A DNA stretch of 64,000 nt, taken from positions 322,501-386,500 of the forward strand of contig CM064862.1 of the NCBI GenBank assembly GCA_032719365.1, given 5' to 3'. The position numbers were made by a program, and so were the translations under genes. Below the pieces are notes generated by a model that ran no database searches, had not been told where the DNA came from, and saw nothing but the letters and a program-made list of their open reading frames with translations. Of the stretch, positions 33,980-47,210 are shown one piece after another (the stretch's first letter is position 1; each line of letters opens with the position of its first letter). Origin of the DNA: Prinsepia uniflora (Eukaryota > Streptophyta > Magnoliopsida > Rosales > Rosaceae).

Positions 33980-36518
33980 TAAATATTATCAAAATATTAT
34001 AAATAAGTCAACAAAACCAAAATAAGCAAAACCCTAATAGCTTGTATAACCATAAACGAACTACTTATATTAAAAGAAACAGGCATCGTCGTCAAATCCA
34101 TCGCATATTGAAGAAGTTGTAGAGCATGACGGATATGAGGAAGGTTTGATGTCTAACGATTCAATTGCGTATAAAAGTGAATAAAAGACAAAAAAAAAAA
34201 AATCATAATCGGACTACTGTAACCAAAATCAATGAGAGTCATTAGAGCAAATTCCTCCAACTGTAAGGTAAAACAAAACGTAGGGGAAAAATACATTTTA
34301 AAGGAGATTATGTTATGAATTTAAAATATAGAAAAATAACATGACGGGAAACTCAAATATATGCATAATTCAGACCATACAGTTACCACACAAAATCTCT
34401 TATATTACTAACTCGAAATAAACGAGGAAAAACAGTTAAAGAGATTCTCTTCCCCTCCTCATTTTTAATTTGAGTTTGTTTTTTCTTTGAGACGATAAAA
34501 AAAAACAGAAATTAAAATTTTTCTTATAATATCCACATGCTATATTTTATGAATTTAGAACTTAATAAATAGAATTTTAAACATAAAATTTTAATAATAT
34601 ATATATATATCATTTTGTTTAGCTACTATCCTTTCCCTTTTGAAGACAACGAGAAAGGGCATCATATAAAGAAAGGACGATTAATATAATTAATGTTCGT
34701 AGAATGGTCAGCATCAGTAATCTGAGGTGATGACAAAAACAAATAGGGAGTTTACATGGATGAATTGTTTTAATAAGTAGATACATGTGAGCCCATTTTA
34801 TTATTATTATTATTATTATTTTTTAAATCAAAGAAAACATGTGAGCCCAATAATCCATCGTGAGTTTTACCTATACAAATAAATAATCTTTGTTAAAGTC
34901 TTAATATTGTATTATTGATATTCATGCACATGAGTTTTAACTTTTGCCTGTACACATATCTCTCATCGATTATCACTAATCAATCATCTATTATCCATCA
35001 TCAATCATTAATTATGAGTCCGCTGACTATGGCATCAAACCCCAAGGGCTCATAATTTTGGACAAAACGTGGCCGCTGATTTTCACCCACCGCCACCACA
35101 CAAAAGCATCCTTGCTGGGTTAGGAACTTAATTACCTCGTGCCTTCTTTGGTCAATGCGATATGAGATTCGATTATATTGTATTTTATTAAATTCAATGT
35201 TAAAATAAATGTACTGGTATAAATAAGATTAGATATTTATATTATTTTTAAAATGAGCAAGTGAAATAAAATATTATAAATAAGAGTAGTGTTTTCATAA
35301 TTCTAGATATAATTTTATAATAAAAAATAAAAATAAAAAATAATGTTGAAATCATAACATTAGTTGTAATTTATATGAAAACTATGTATATACTAAATTG
35401 TATAATTCTTTGACTAATAAAAAGACCTACGAATTTAATTTTTCTGTACGCAAATTTTTGAATAAATTTATATGTTAGTAAGGAACTATGAGTTAATTGC
35501 CCTTTTAAATTTAAGACTCGTAAATAAATTTATTCAATGTTAACCTATATAGCATTCCTGTTAATTTGTCTATATTTAAGTAAACTAGATGAAAAAAATT
35601 GTATAATATATATATTCACTTAAAAAAGAAGCTACTCATACAATAGAATTTAAATATTTTATATATTGTATTGCATTGTATTACTATTTGTCGATATTTT
35701 TAAAGGTTCATGACGGTCAGGCCCTCAGGAATATATACATATTTACATATTTACGTACGACGATGCACGTACATTGCACACCCTTAGACGTATTTGACTT
35801 TATTTCACTTTCTGATTAATATACATATGGTTCGACCCTTTAAATATTGGCGCTCGTACCATGCATCCAGCAATTGGTACCTCCATCAATTTCCAAATTA
35901 ATTTGACACTTTTGAATTCGAATAGTACGTCCACGTAGAGAGACCAACACCAAAGCATATTGAGCAACATGAGACCTAAAAACTGGATTACATCAATCCT
36001 TTCGCTCAAGACAGAGAGGTTCCATCATCAAACACATGCATGCACCCAGTTGTTGTACGTCGGATCAAATTTTCAAATCGATCGCAAACATATATATCCA
36101 ACTCGGGCATGGGCTATAATTACTATATATATTTTACTACTTGATCATATTAAGCTTTTAGGTAGAACTGCACAAGTGATTGAAAATAGCCATGCGAGGG
36201 GAGGATTAGATGGACCGACTGAATACCCTAAGTCCAAATCTAACCCGTCAACATGCGGGTCGGGTCAGCCTACGGCCATAACGAGCTGAGTCGGATTTTT
36301 GTCACCAAGCCTATTAAGCACCCACAAGCCCGTGGGTTTTTGGGCCGAACGGTGAGGGTGCCATCAACTACCAACACCTCATCTTCCTCATTTTCGCCCA
36401 AATTTCACCAAATATTAACGATCCGGCGAGTTCGACGTTATCGTTCCTAAACAGAAACCACCATGCAATCAATTCACAAAGAATAATTGAATTCATTTCG
36501 ATCAGCATCCCATTTTTG

Positions 36519-36650
36519 TTACTCCGACCTGTGCTTCATTTCAGCATCTCTCAAAGTAGGAATAGTACTAAACCCATTTTTGTTGAACAAGTCGTCGAAC
36601 CCTTCCTTGGCATCTTCAGGGTCAGGATCAGGGTCATAGTTAACTCCCAT
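36519..36650 (-). pseudogene. Short coding-like fragment, unknown family
   Basis: A minus-strand frame encodes a 43-residue peptide with protein-like composition: 'MGVNYDPDPDPEDAKEGFDD' then 'LFNKNGFSTIPTLRDAEMKH', followed by a stop. The acidic DPDPDPED run and the balanced composition stand out from the AT-rich surroundings. No partner exon or promoter was seen. It may be a captured or degraded exon. I do not recognise the family. Confidence 0.35.
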
Positions 36651-38950
36651 ACTCAGTCTCAAAATAAAGATACAAATCTTACTTACTAGTCTCATCCTCC
36701 TTTAATTTCAACCTTTTCCAAATTATACTCATTCCTCACATTCTTGAACCCTCCTAACCCCACAAATCCCAAGGCAGGAATTCCTTTTTGACCCTCCTAA
36801 AACCCTAGACTCTGCCCGTCTACCGACCATGGCCTCATCCTCCTGAGCTTCTTTAAAGTGTGTCAATATATAATACTGCAATTTAGTGATATCAGATAAT
36901 ACTATGACCTAATAATGGTATCTAGGGACGAGTCGAGAGAATAACTTACGTAAGTTCCAATCGTCCTAAAATTTTGAAACAAAGAAAAAAAGCTTACAAG
37001 TATTATTTCTCACCCAACCCACTTAAATCTATACCAATTATAAATTTATTCTTATACATCTCAAAATCGATTTTTTTTTATCAAATCAAATTCGAATATT
37101 TAAGTTTCTTATTTTTATTTATTTATCAATTCGTAAGTCCATTATATATATGTTCGGTACAAATCTATTGTATTTAATAACGAAATAAAAATAAAATTGA
37201 TCCAAAAGTTAAGTAAATTATGAGAATTATCATAAACCATAGAATTTATGTCAAAATTTGATAAATTATTCTAAAGTTTAAGGGATAATTAACTATAGGT
37301 TAGTCCATTTTGAATTTTAATAATGAACTAGTATTTTTGATATTCCTCTTTATGAAATGCCCCGAATTCAATTTCCAAATGTCATAAAATTATACGATTA
37401 CGGAGTTTAATATCTATTGGAGACTCATGATATATGACATTTTTTCATGGTCGTTCTTAAAAAAATAAAAGGTTACTGAGATCATTTTGTGGCCAAACAA
37501 ACGTTGCCATCCTAATAGGAATTAGTCTCATTATTTGAATACGGAAACATATATTTACCAAAAAAAAAAAAAAGTAGAAGGTGCTTAACCACGAATGAGG
37601 TAGAAATTTGTACAACTACTTCCACGTTGGGAACTGCCACTTGTAAGGTTTACTGACGTGGGCTCGCCAGGTCAGAAAGACAATAGGTTACTGGAATCTG
37701 AGTAGTACAATGAGAAGTACACGGTTAAAAACTACACAACTTTTTCACGGTCCACCAACTACGTAAATGTAGGCGAAATTGATTAAGGGATCAAAAGATC
37801 GTCCAACAAGGGGAAAAAAAACAAGAGAGAATCTAAAGATCTTGGTCGGAGTGAAAGTCATATATATATATATTGACATAGCGGTAAATTTGGATGACTG
37901 ATAATTTAGGCGAAAGAGAATGCAAACTTTTATCTTCCCAAATAATTATTAATCCTTCATGTTAGATTTGGAATCAATTAGTTGATTATCTTAATTAAAG
38001 GATATTCTATTTTGACTATCGAGTAAACTTTGTGACATTATATTTAATATCATGATTTCCCATCCTTAATAAGAGTTCATTATTTAAGAGAGGAGGAAAT
38101 GTTATAATTGCATTCATTTTTCTAATACGATTACTTTTAAAATATTTCTAGAGTTTTTGTCAACATTGTTAGTTTGGTGGTAGAATAAAAATAATTAGTG
38201 ATTATTATATACAAGTATTTTATACGACGGAAAATTTAGGTCACAACGTTACTTTACCGGACAAGTTTATAATTTAGACGTATTATATATTACTTAATAT
38301 TAATAAAAAAGGTATTTATATTTTAGTTAGATAGTTTTTTTTGTTACGTAATAATTATTATTACAAAGTACTAGTATAATTTTTGTCTTCCTTTATCCTC
38401 ATTCAATTTATCTTCATATTTTATAAGAACTGTTTCCCTTGATTTCAAATCGAGGGAAACAAGAACATATATGTTATTGTTACGTGAATACGCTTTTCTC
38501 TTCTAATATATTGTTAGAAGAAATCCCTCGCCTCCGATTGATAATTAAAAAAGAGACTGAAGACGAATTTGATTTAGCGAAAGGTTTATATGGCAATATA
38601 ATAAAGAGAATATCTCAAAGAATATATCTGTATTGGTAAATGGTAACTAATTCATGAAATCAATTTGTTTGGTTTGGTCTCTCTGCACCATTGGCTCGTG
38701 ATTGATGTGTCACTCGTACGTGCCCATCTAATAAACGACAATAATCCTCTCCTCCTTTCACAGAGTCCGAGTCTGAAAGAATACATATGTGTGCATATAT
38801 AACGCCATATATTTATAAATCTCTGGTTGTGAAGGAAGACATTATATATTGGTCCTCACATTGTTTTGTTGGCAAAGAAAAAACGTATCTGGTTGTGAAC
38901 CGAGAAAATAGGTTTGGAAACAGAAAACACCGAGTGCCTGTTGGGTTACA

Positions 38951-41668
38951 ATGGCCACAAGAACAAGAGGCTTAGTGATTTATCTCCTCTCAAATTTCTC
39001 GGTGGCTATTTTGTCTGCCTTGCTCATTGTCCGGTACCAACATAATCACAACTCCAAGCTATCCAATTCCTTATTCGCTTCTTCTCCCTTCTCCACCACA
39101 GATAAAACCTGGCCTGTATGTCTCTTTTCTTCCTGTCAATCTTTCCGATTTCCATACATGCACGGTTCGTATTAGTATATATGGAAATGAACGTGTTCTT
39201 CACTGTATAATGGGGTTGTGTTGCGTTGTTTTTAAAATTTTTGTGTGCAGGAATTGAAGTTTAGTTGGAGAATTGTGGTTGCAACAGTGATTGGTTTTCT
39301 GGGATCGGCATGTGGAACTGTGGGAGGTGTAGGAGGCGGTGGGATATTTGTCCCTATGCTTACTTTGATTGATGGGTTTGATACAAAGTCTGCTGCTGCT
39401 CTTTCCAAATGTAATCTCAATTTTTGTTTTCTTTTTGCAGCCAAAAAGGGTCACTAAAAGCGGATGAAAATAATGTATTTCTGTGTCCCATCTGTATAGT
39501 CAGTGAATTTAAGTTGAATTTGCATGTATGCTCGGTTGCAGGTATGATAATGGGGGCATCTGCATCATCAGTTTGGTACAATTTAAGAGTGCCTCATCCA
39601 ACAAAAGCAGTGCCAATTATTGACTATGATTTGGCCCTTCTCTTTCAGCCCATGCTCATGCTTGGCATCACTTTGGGTGTGGCTCTCAGTGTTGTCTTCC
39701 CATACTGGCTCATCACTGTTCTCATAATTATTCTCTTCATGGGTATGTATGCAACATTCAGTTCTTATCCAATCCAGTTTTACATTTTATTCGAATTTTG
39801 TAAATTTCTCATCTTTTTTTTTTTCCAAATGATGAAGATGCACAAACAAGATTGCATCCACATGATTAATATAATGTGTTTAATTATGTTAACTGGTTTA
39901 TTTTCTTTTGGTCTTTTTAAACTGTACCAGGTACTTCGTCAAGGTCTTTTTATAAAGGGACTGAGATGTGGAAGGAAGAGACTATCTTGAAGGTCAGAAT
40001 TTACAAATTTGGACTTCTATACCTACCAGTCTATATAATTTGGAACTAACCATACAAAACAACTCATTTTATAATTAATTAAATATCTGATTTTTTTTTT
40101 TTTGCAGAAAGAAATAGCAAGGCAGAGAGAAACATTTGTTGACTCTAGGGGTGAACGTATGTATGACACAAGTACATCTGTGTGTGGGTTTGTAATTTTT
40201 CTTGTGATTGAATTGAAAATCTACTGTCTTTTTTGTAAGGTGCAGTTCTAATTGATGCACAGTATGAGCCATTGCTTCCCAGAGAAGAGAAATCAATAAT
40301 GGTAAGCGAAAAACCGGCTTATAATGTTAGGAATTAAAAGATTGTAACCAGTTCCGTTTGTGTGTATTTTTTCCCGTAATACTGCGTTTTTTATCTTCTC
40401 ATTTGACTGAATTTTTTTAATTTTATTTTCAGGAAATACTGAAGTTCAACCTTAGATGGAAAAGGGTAATGGTGCTGGTAATTTTGTGGGCTCTTTTTCT
40501 AGCTCTACAAGTCCTCAAGGCAAGAAGCTCTCTTTGTTTTCTATCTACCATTCTTTCTCCATATGTGACTTCATATTTTGAATAATTTTTAAATTGATTG
40601 CAGAATGATGTAAATGCTTGTGGTGAATGGTATTGGACCCTCTTCTGCTTGCAGGTAGCTTAGCTCAACTATCCCTGCTCAATAATTCGAACCACTTGTT
40701 TCATAACTCTTTTGTGTTGTGGGGACACCCCAGACAGCCTTGTTTCTTACCCTTCTGTTGTGTCTTGTTTTTGCTTTCAGTTTCCTATTGCATTTGGAGT
40801 GTTTGGATATGAATCTGTGAAGCTGTGCAAAGATCACAATAAGAGAATGACCACAGGGAACACAGAATCAATTTGTGAGGCTTCGATCCCTTGGACTCCG
40901 ATTCACATCACATTTTGTGCACTTTGTGGCATCTTGGGAGGCACAGTTGGGGGCCTACTTGGATCAGGTGGAGGCTTTATTCTTGGCCCTCTCCTTCTTG
41001 AGATAGGTGTCATTCCACAGGTTTGCTTACATCAATGCTCTCAACATTTAGAAGAATTATATCTCAGTAGGTCAAGTTTCCTCAATGTGTTATTGCCTCC
41101 ACTGTCTCATACGTACCCTATAAGTAAATTTTGGTGTTCGCATGAACAGGTTGCTAGTGCTACGGCTACATTCGTGATGATGTTCTCAGCGTCCTTGTCG
41201 GTCGTGGAGTTCTACCTGATCAAGAGGTTTCCTATTCCATATGGTAAAGCTTTATTTGTGGTTACATTTAATTCTTCGCTACACCTACATTCATGGTATT
41301 AGTAGTTTTATTTGGTAATGTAAAACTGTTTCTGTATCCAGCGTTGTACCTCACAAGTGTGTCTATCTTGGCTGGATTTTGGGGACAGTGTCTTGTAAGA
41401 AAAGCGATTACAATTCTCAAGAGATCATCCATCATTGTGTTCACCCTCTCTGGTGTCATCTTTGCTAGTGCCATCACAATGGGTAATTCGACGTTTTTCC
41501 AACCTCCAGATCGTGTTCCCACTAAACCAGATTTTATGTTCATCATCAGTGTCTTAATAATCTCTTATTTGTGAGAATTTTTCAGGTGTGATTGGGATCA
41601 AGACGAGCATCCAAATGATACAAAATCATGAGTTCATGGGATTCTTGGACTTCTGTAGCAGTCAGTGA
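38951..41668 (+). CDS. Sulfite exporter TauE/SafE family membrane protein, 12 exons
   Basis: A plant homologue of TauE/SafE anion exporters, a multi-pass membrane protein proposed to move sulfite, sulfonates or organic anions. Exons are 38951-39115, 39251-39410, 39542-39742, 39931-39992, 40108-40156, 40246-40301, 40433-40519, 40604-40654, 40781-41020, 41150-41243, 41342-41482 and 41586-41668, about 462 aa. An N-terminal hydrophobic stretch ('[20 protein letters not shown]') is followed by two family repeats carrying the Gly-rich motifs '[16 protein letters not shown]' (exon 2) and '[20 protein letters not shown]' (exon 9), separated by a charged loop (exons 4-6). The end is '[20 protein letters not shown]'. 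Length and motif order match the Arabidopsis TauE/SafE proteins. Eleven junctions keep frame; intron 7 uses a GC donor. The gene converges on the SRPK gene with a Copia insertion between them. Confidence 0.93.
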
Positions 41669-41794
41669 TCGCTGGCAACAAAATGCAGAAAGCTTGTATG
41701 ATATGAGATGATTAGGAAGTGGTGGCCAATGCCTTGTTGACCAACCCGAACCAACATTGCTGTGAAGAAATAAAAACAAGTGTGTGGTGGTTGC

Positions 41795-41952
41795 TTGTTA
41801 GCTGCTGGCTAACAAATGAACCAAATGGTGTGCTTTGTGTGTCGTTCGGTTTCTAGTTTACATTAACTTTGCTTGTTAGCCGCTAGCTAACAACGCATAA
41901 AAATAAGGTACTTTGATGTTGGTTATGCGGCGTGTTAGCTATTTGCTAACAC
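41795..41952. repeat. Three related hairpins downstream of TauE/SafE
   Basis: Three 21-bp palindromes share the form GTTAGCnnnnnGCTAAC: TTGTTAGCTGCTGGCTAAC (from 41795), TTGTTAGCCGCTAGCTAAC (from 41873) and GTGTTAGCTATTTGCTAAC (from 41932). They lie 100-300 bp past the stop codon and could form stem-loops in the 3' UTR or terminator region. Confidence 0.8.
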
Positions 41953-42480
41953 CGTCATATCCCATCCCATTGTATTCTTACTTATCATTATTTGATTATT
42001 CCCTTCATATATTCCATCTATTATATTACTGCTGTTAATCGTGGTAAAAAAGGTGAAGGCTTTGGCTGCATTATTTTGACTGACTTTTGCAACTTAACCC
42101 ACGTTTCCTCTTTTGTATGTCAAATCTCAAAGAGAAGATGTGCCCAATTTTTGATCTTTTGTTTCCTTGTGGTTCACATCACATGGGATAAAGGTTAGAA
42201 CGTTGGAATGTTTTGCACGTCAGGAGCCTCCAAGCCAAAATCACATGGATGGAAACCAACGTTTTGTTTTTGTTTTCATTGTGAAGCAAAGAATACAATT
42301 TGAGTTTTGCACATTCTTTCATGAACCAAAGAAACATCCAACCCCACATGTAGACACCGCTATCTTTCTTTTTCTACAATCGTCAACATTCTTTATTCTT
42401 ACAATCAAGGGGATCAGACCTCCCATCTTAATCTCAACTCATTTTCTGAACTCCTAATCTCAAATCTTAACACATATTTC

Positions 42481-42588
42481 AACCTCCTTGCACTAATAAA
42501 AGGGTCACCATGTTTAAACCTCCCTGCACTAATAAAAGGGTCAACATGTTTAAACCTCCTTGCACTAATCAAAGGGTCGACTTCTATG
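42481..42588. repeat. 36-bp minisatellite, three copies
   Basis: AACCTCCTTGCACTAATAAA followed by AGGGTCACCATGTTTA repeats at 42481, 42517 and 42553 with a few mismatches. Confidence 0.9.
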
Positions 42589-42680
42589 ATTCACTTACCA
42601 TACCTATCTGATATAGTTGAGTTTAGAGCAGTCCCAAAAACACTTTTATCTCATCCTGCAAAATTTGAAACCATTGAAAA

Positions 42681-42903
42681 TGTAGAAATTCAGAGAAATC
42701 TTTGTTGATTTCATTAATCTGCCCGCAGGGCCTATTTATACAAAAATCTGGGGAAGAGATAACTACAAGCAGTTATATCTTCCTTGTCTGATCCTAACTT
42801 AGAACTGCTGATAACTACCTAAGTAACTGTCTAAGGACAGATGTCCTAAAGTCTAAAAATATACAATTTCCTAAAGACCTACGGCTGTAAGGACTGTTCT
42901 ACA
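42681..42903 (-). repeat. Copia 3' LTR
   Basis: 223 bp, beginning TGTAGAAATTC and ending GTTCTACA on the plus strand. The last codons of the RNase H frame (stop at 42879) read into it. Confidence 0.97.
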
Positions 42904-45900
42904 TCCCCCCGCAAACTAGGCACCCGGTGGGTGACAAGTTTGGATTTAAGATGGCAGTGGCGAGCAGTGGAAATTCCCTTTGTGAACAAATCGGCCCGCT
43001 GATGAAGAGAAGGAACAAAGTGAACTTGATGGGTGCCGGAGACAACTCTTTCTCGAAGGAAGTGGTAGTCAAGGGCGATGTGTTTGGTGCGTGCATGAAA
43101 TACAGGGTTGGAGGACATGCATTTAGTACTGATGTTGTCACAGTGGAGGATGATGGGCTTGCTGGGCTGAAAGTGGAGCTCGCGAAGAAGATTGAGGAGC
43201 CATAAAGTATCAGCACAAGTGTAGGCTAGTGCGCGATACTCTGCTTCAGAGCTGGATCGGGAAACGGTTCGTTGCTTCTTGGAACACCAGGATATCAGAT
43301 TTGGGCCTAGGTAGATGCAGAAACCTGTGACAGAACAGCGGGTGTCTGGGCAGCCAGCCCAATCGGCATCAGAGTAGGCGTGTTGTAGTGGGAAGGCAGA
43401 TCTGCGCAGGTGGATGCCTGTACCAAGGGTGCCCTTCAGATAACAAATAATTCGTTTGACTGCTATGAGGTGGAGATCTGTGGGGGCACTCATGAACTGA
43501 GCTGTATGCTGAACATCAAAGGAAATATCTGGGCGTGTCAGTGTCAAGTAAAGGAGGGCACCAATGAGCTGGCGATAAAGGGTGGGATCTGGGAGAAGGG
43601 TGCCTTCGTGAGCAGACAAGAGTTTCTTGGAAGCCACGGGGGTGTAAACTGGTTTGCAATCTAGGAGACCGCTGCGTTTAAGGATGTCAGTGGTGTATTT
43701 GGACTGAGTTAGATGGAGGCCCTGAGCAGTGGTAGTGGCCTCAACACCCAGAAAATAGTGCAGGGGCCCTAAGTCTTTGATGGCAAATTCATGGGATAGG
43801 GTGGTCATGAAGGTGGACAAGGCAGAAGGAAGGTTCCCGGTGAGGACTATATCATCTACATAAAGAAGGAGAAACATTAAGGTTGAATCTGTGCGAAAAG
43901 TAAAGAGGGAAGGACCTGCCCTGCTCTGAAGAAACCCATAAGCAAGAAGGAAGGTGCTGAATCTTTCAAACCATGCACGTAGGGCTTGTTTGAGGCCGTA
44001 TAAGGCCTTGTGTAGGTGGCAGACATGATGAGGCTTCTGGGGATCAACAAAGTCAGGGGGCTGTTGCATATAGACCTCTTCTATTAGGGTACCATGAAGG
44101 AAAGCATTCGTGACATCCAATTGACGGAGTGGCCAGCCAAGTGAAACTGCAAGGGTGAGAACCACACGGATGGTAGCTGGTTTGACAACTGGACTGAATG
44201 TCTCTTGATAATCAAGGCCTGCAGTTTGGTGAAAGCCCTTGGCGACAAGACAGGCCTTATGTCGCTCAAATGTACCATCAGCTTTTCTTTTGAGTTTGAA
44301 CACCCATTTGCATCCTACGACATTTGCATGAGGGGGAAGAGGGGTGAGAGACCAAGTTTGTTGCTGCATTAGGGCAGAGTATTATGTATTCATAGCTTGA
44401 GTCCATTGAGGAGAAAAAGAGGCTTGCTTGTAGGTGGTGGGTTCAATGGGGCTGTGAGCAAGAGCAGTGAAAATTTGGGGGAGGGGATAACGGGAAACAT
44501 GGAGGAGATGACGAGAGGTATCAAGTCTAGATTTACTACGAGTTATCATGGGATGGATATTTGGAGGGGAGCGGATGGGAGGGAGGGAGGAGGTGTAGGA
44601 GATGGAGGTTTGAGATTGAGGAGAAGGGGCTGGTGTGGCAGAAGAAACTATGCGGGAAGGGCAGGGAGAATCAAGTTGTGGAGTAGGAAATGGAGGTGGT
44701 GGAACTGGAGAAAGAATGGAAGGTTGGTCCGATGTATGGTGAGCCAGAGGTGGAATAACGGGTAGGAAAGAAAAGGATTCTGGTGCTGGTCTGGGGTTGG
44801 AAGTGGACGGGAATGTGGTTTCATCAAAGATGACATGACGGCTAAGGTAAACACGTCCAGTGGGGACGTGTAAGCAGCGGTATCCGGAGTGTTGAGGGCT
44901 GTATCCGAGAAAGATACAAGGGAGAGATCGAGGTTCTAACTTGTGTTTAGCGTAGTCTCCTAGATATGGGAAACAAGAGCAGCCAAATGTGTGTAGGAGG
45001 GTATATGGAGGGGGTTTGGCATGGAGTTGGTAGTAAGGAGTGGACCACTTGAGAACAGGGGTAGGTAGGAGATTGATTAGGAATACTGCAGTGGTGATAG
45101 CATCTGCCCAGTAACAGGGAGGGAGGCCAGCTGTGAGGAGCAAGGTACGGCCTACTTCAGAGATGTGTCTATGTTTTCTCTCAACTAGACCATTTTGTTG
45201 AGGGGTATGGGGGCAGGAGAATCTCTGATGGATGCCATGTGTGTGACAAAAGTCTTGGAAAGACTGATTTGCAAACTCCTTGCCACCATCACTGTGAAAT
45301 GTTTGGATGGTGGTGTTGAAGTGGTTCTGGACATAGGTGAAAAAACGGGAAAAATGGGCAAAAACTTCAGATTTTAGACGGAGGGGAAAGACCCAAGTAT
45401 AACGGGTAAAGTAATTTGTAAACAGAACGTAGTATTTAAAACCAGAAACTGAATTAACAGGTGACATCCAAACATCCGAATGAATTAAGTCAAAAGGTTT
45501 CTTAGATGTGTGTACAACAGAATTAAATGGTTGTCTAGTACATTTTGATTGAGCACAGGAATTACAGAAAGGAATTGAATTAAAAGAAACAGGAGGATGA
45601 AGCTGGTGTTGAGATGACAAGTGCTGGAGGACTTCTTTGGAAGGAAGCCCTAGTCGTTGATGCCACAAGGTATGGGAGGCAGTGGTAAGGAAGACTTGGG
45701 GTGTTCTCTGTGGAGGGATAGGGTACAAGCCATCTTTACAGGGGCCCTGAAACAGAACAGCATTAGTAGTAAGGTCCTGAATAATGAAATGGGTGGGATA
45801 GAAGGTAACGCTGACATGACTATCTTGGGTGAGTTTAGCGACAGAAAGGAGGTTTTTATGAATTGAAGGAACATGAAGAACATCTTTGAGGTTAAAGACA

Positions 45901-47103
45901 TACGAACCAGATGGAAAGGTGACAGTACCCGTGTGGGTGATGGGGACAGTGTTGCCATTGCCTACCATGACCAGGTCTTGGGCAGAAGTGGGCGAGGAAG
46001 TGGAAGTGGCAGGGGCCATAGTAACATGGTGAGTAGCTCCACTGTCGGGATACCAGTTGGGATCGGAAACTGTGGCCAAATGGAGACCAGCAAAGGCCTG
46101 AGATAGATCATGGTCTTGAGTCTCAGTGAGTTGTGGGCAGTAGGCAGCGACATGTCTAAACCGGTTACAGGACCAGCATTGAGGGCCTGAAGAGCGAGTG
46201 GGAGGAGGGGACGGTCCAAGGATGCCAGGAGATGGATGTGTGGGTGGGAAACGACCTGAACCACGACAGTTAAAGGGGCGGGAGCCGCGGCCAGGGCGGT
46301 AACCACGCTGAAAAGGTGGGCGGCTACGGGCAATGTAGTAGCCGTGAGCAGAAGCGGTGGGTATGGGATTGGGATGGGCAGTATAGAGAGCAGTGGGATT
46401 TGCAGGGGTGACATAAGAGGAAAATGAAGTCTGCTGGGCTTCGAAGGAAAGTAGACGGGATCGCAGATCAGAGAAGGAAGGAAGTGGGGGGAAGTTAAGC
46501 ATGGTAGTTACTAGGACAATGTATTCAGGGCCAAGGCCACGCAGGACTGCGGTGACCCGATCAGTTGAGGAAAACGGTTCATTAATGGCAACGAGAGAAT
46601 CAGCAAGGATTTTGGCATGGGAGAGATATTCGGGGAAATTGTCTTGGAGCCTTTGGTGAGGGACATAAGTTGGAAACGAAGGTTGGTAGCATTGGCAAGA
46701 GATTGCTGTGAAAATTCTGACGCAGACATTCCCAGATATCTCTGGAAGTGATGAGACCGACAACTTGAGAAAGAATGGGTTCAGTGAGTGTGGCCCGTAA
46801 CATACTGCTCAGGGTCTGGTCAATTTGAAACCATTGATGATAGGCTGGGTTGGGGACAGGTCTAGAGGCAGAAGTGAGAGCAGAATCAGAGGCTGCGGAT
46901 GTTGGGGAGGAGAGATCAGGTGATAAGAGGGAGGGAGGGGGAGGGTAAGTTCCATCAATAAAGCGCCAGTAGTTGTGTCCGATAAGGAAAGGTTTGATAT
47001 GACTTTTCCAGAGAAAATAATTAGTTTCAGTCAATTTGACAGAAACCAGGGTAGAAACATGAGTGGGAGAGATGTGAGGGGAGGAGCAAGAGTCAGATGC
47101 CAT
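42879..47103 (-). pseudogene. Copia gag-pol, broken by two frameshifts and a stop
   Basis: Gag starts at the Met at 47103. Frame changes near 46,700 and 46,630 split its middle. The second long frame (46763-44382) holds the zinc knuckle 'CWSCNRFRHVAAYC', the protease motif 'DSGATHHVT' and integrase with its His-Cys finger ('WHQRLG', 'CNSCAQSKC'), catalytic region 'HSDGGKEF' and 'NGLVERKHR'. A TAA at 44384-44382 ends it between integrase and reverse transcriptase. The third frame (44369-42879) carries reverse transcriptase ('KWVFKLKRKADGTF', active-site 'YVDD') and RNase H ('SDADWAGC', 'SSSEAEYRAL'). All domains are present and conserved, so inactivation is recent. Other open frames on the opposite strand are shadows. 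Confidence 0.95.
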
Positions 47104-47198
47104 GACAGGGAGGAGGAAGGGAATTGAGACAGCTGTGGTGTTCAGAAAGGAAAAGTTGAAGTAGAGGGCAGGACCGATTATGGTGGTCAGGCTTTATT

Positions 47199-47210
47199 GC
47201 TCTGATACCA
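47199..47210 (-). other. Copia primer-binding site
   Basis: On the minus strand TGGTATCAGAGC directly follows the 5' LTR, complementary to initiator tRNA-Met. It is identical to the site in the older Copia remnant at 3368-3379. Confidence 0.95.

Larger units (their letters stand above)
33782..38950. other. Gene-poor AT-rich intergenic region
   Basis: Five kilobases without a supported gene. It contains a 35-bp direct repeat (33,915-33,979), (TTA)n at about 34,800 and a short coding-like fragment at 36,519-36,650. The last few hundred bases should include the promoter and 5' UTR of the TauE/SafE gene. No element termini with target duplications were found. Confidence 0.5.
41669..42676. other. 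TauE/SafE 3' UTR and spacer before the Copia insertion
   Basis: This holds the 3' UTR of the exporter gene, three similar hairpins (41795-41952), a 36-bp minisatellite (42481-42588), and ordinary AT-rich sequence elsewhere. Confidence 0.6.

Noticed and set aside
42927..43664. Plus-strand open frames over the Copia RNase H/RT region
   Set aside because: They are antisense shadows of the well-supported minus-strand pol frame.
44397..46106. Plus-strand open frames over Copia integrase and Gag
   Set aside because: Antisense shadows with Gly/Arg-rich composition produced by the Pro/Ser-rich minus-strand coding sequence.
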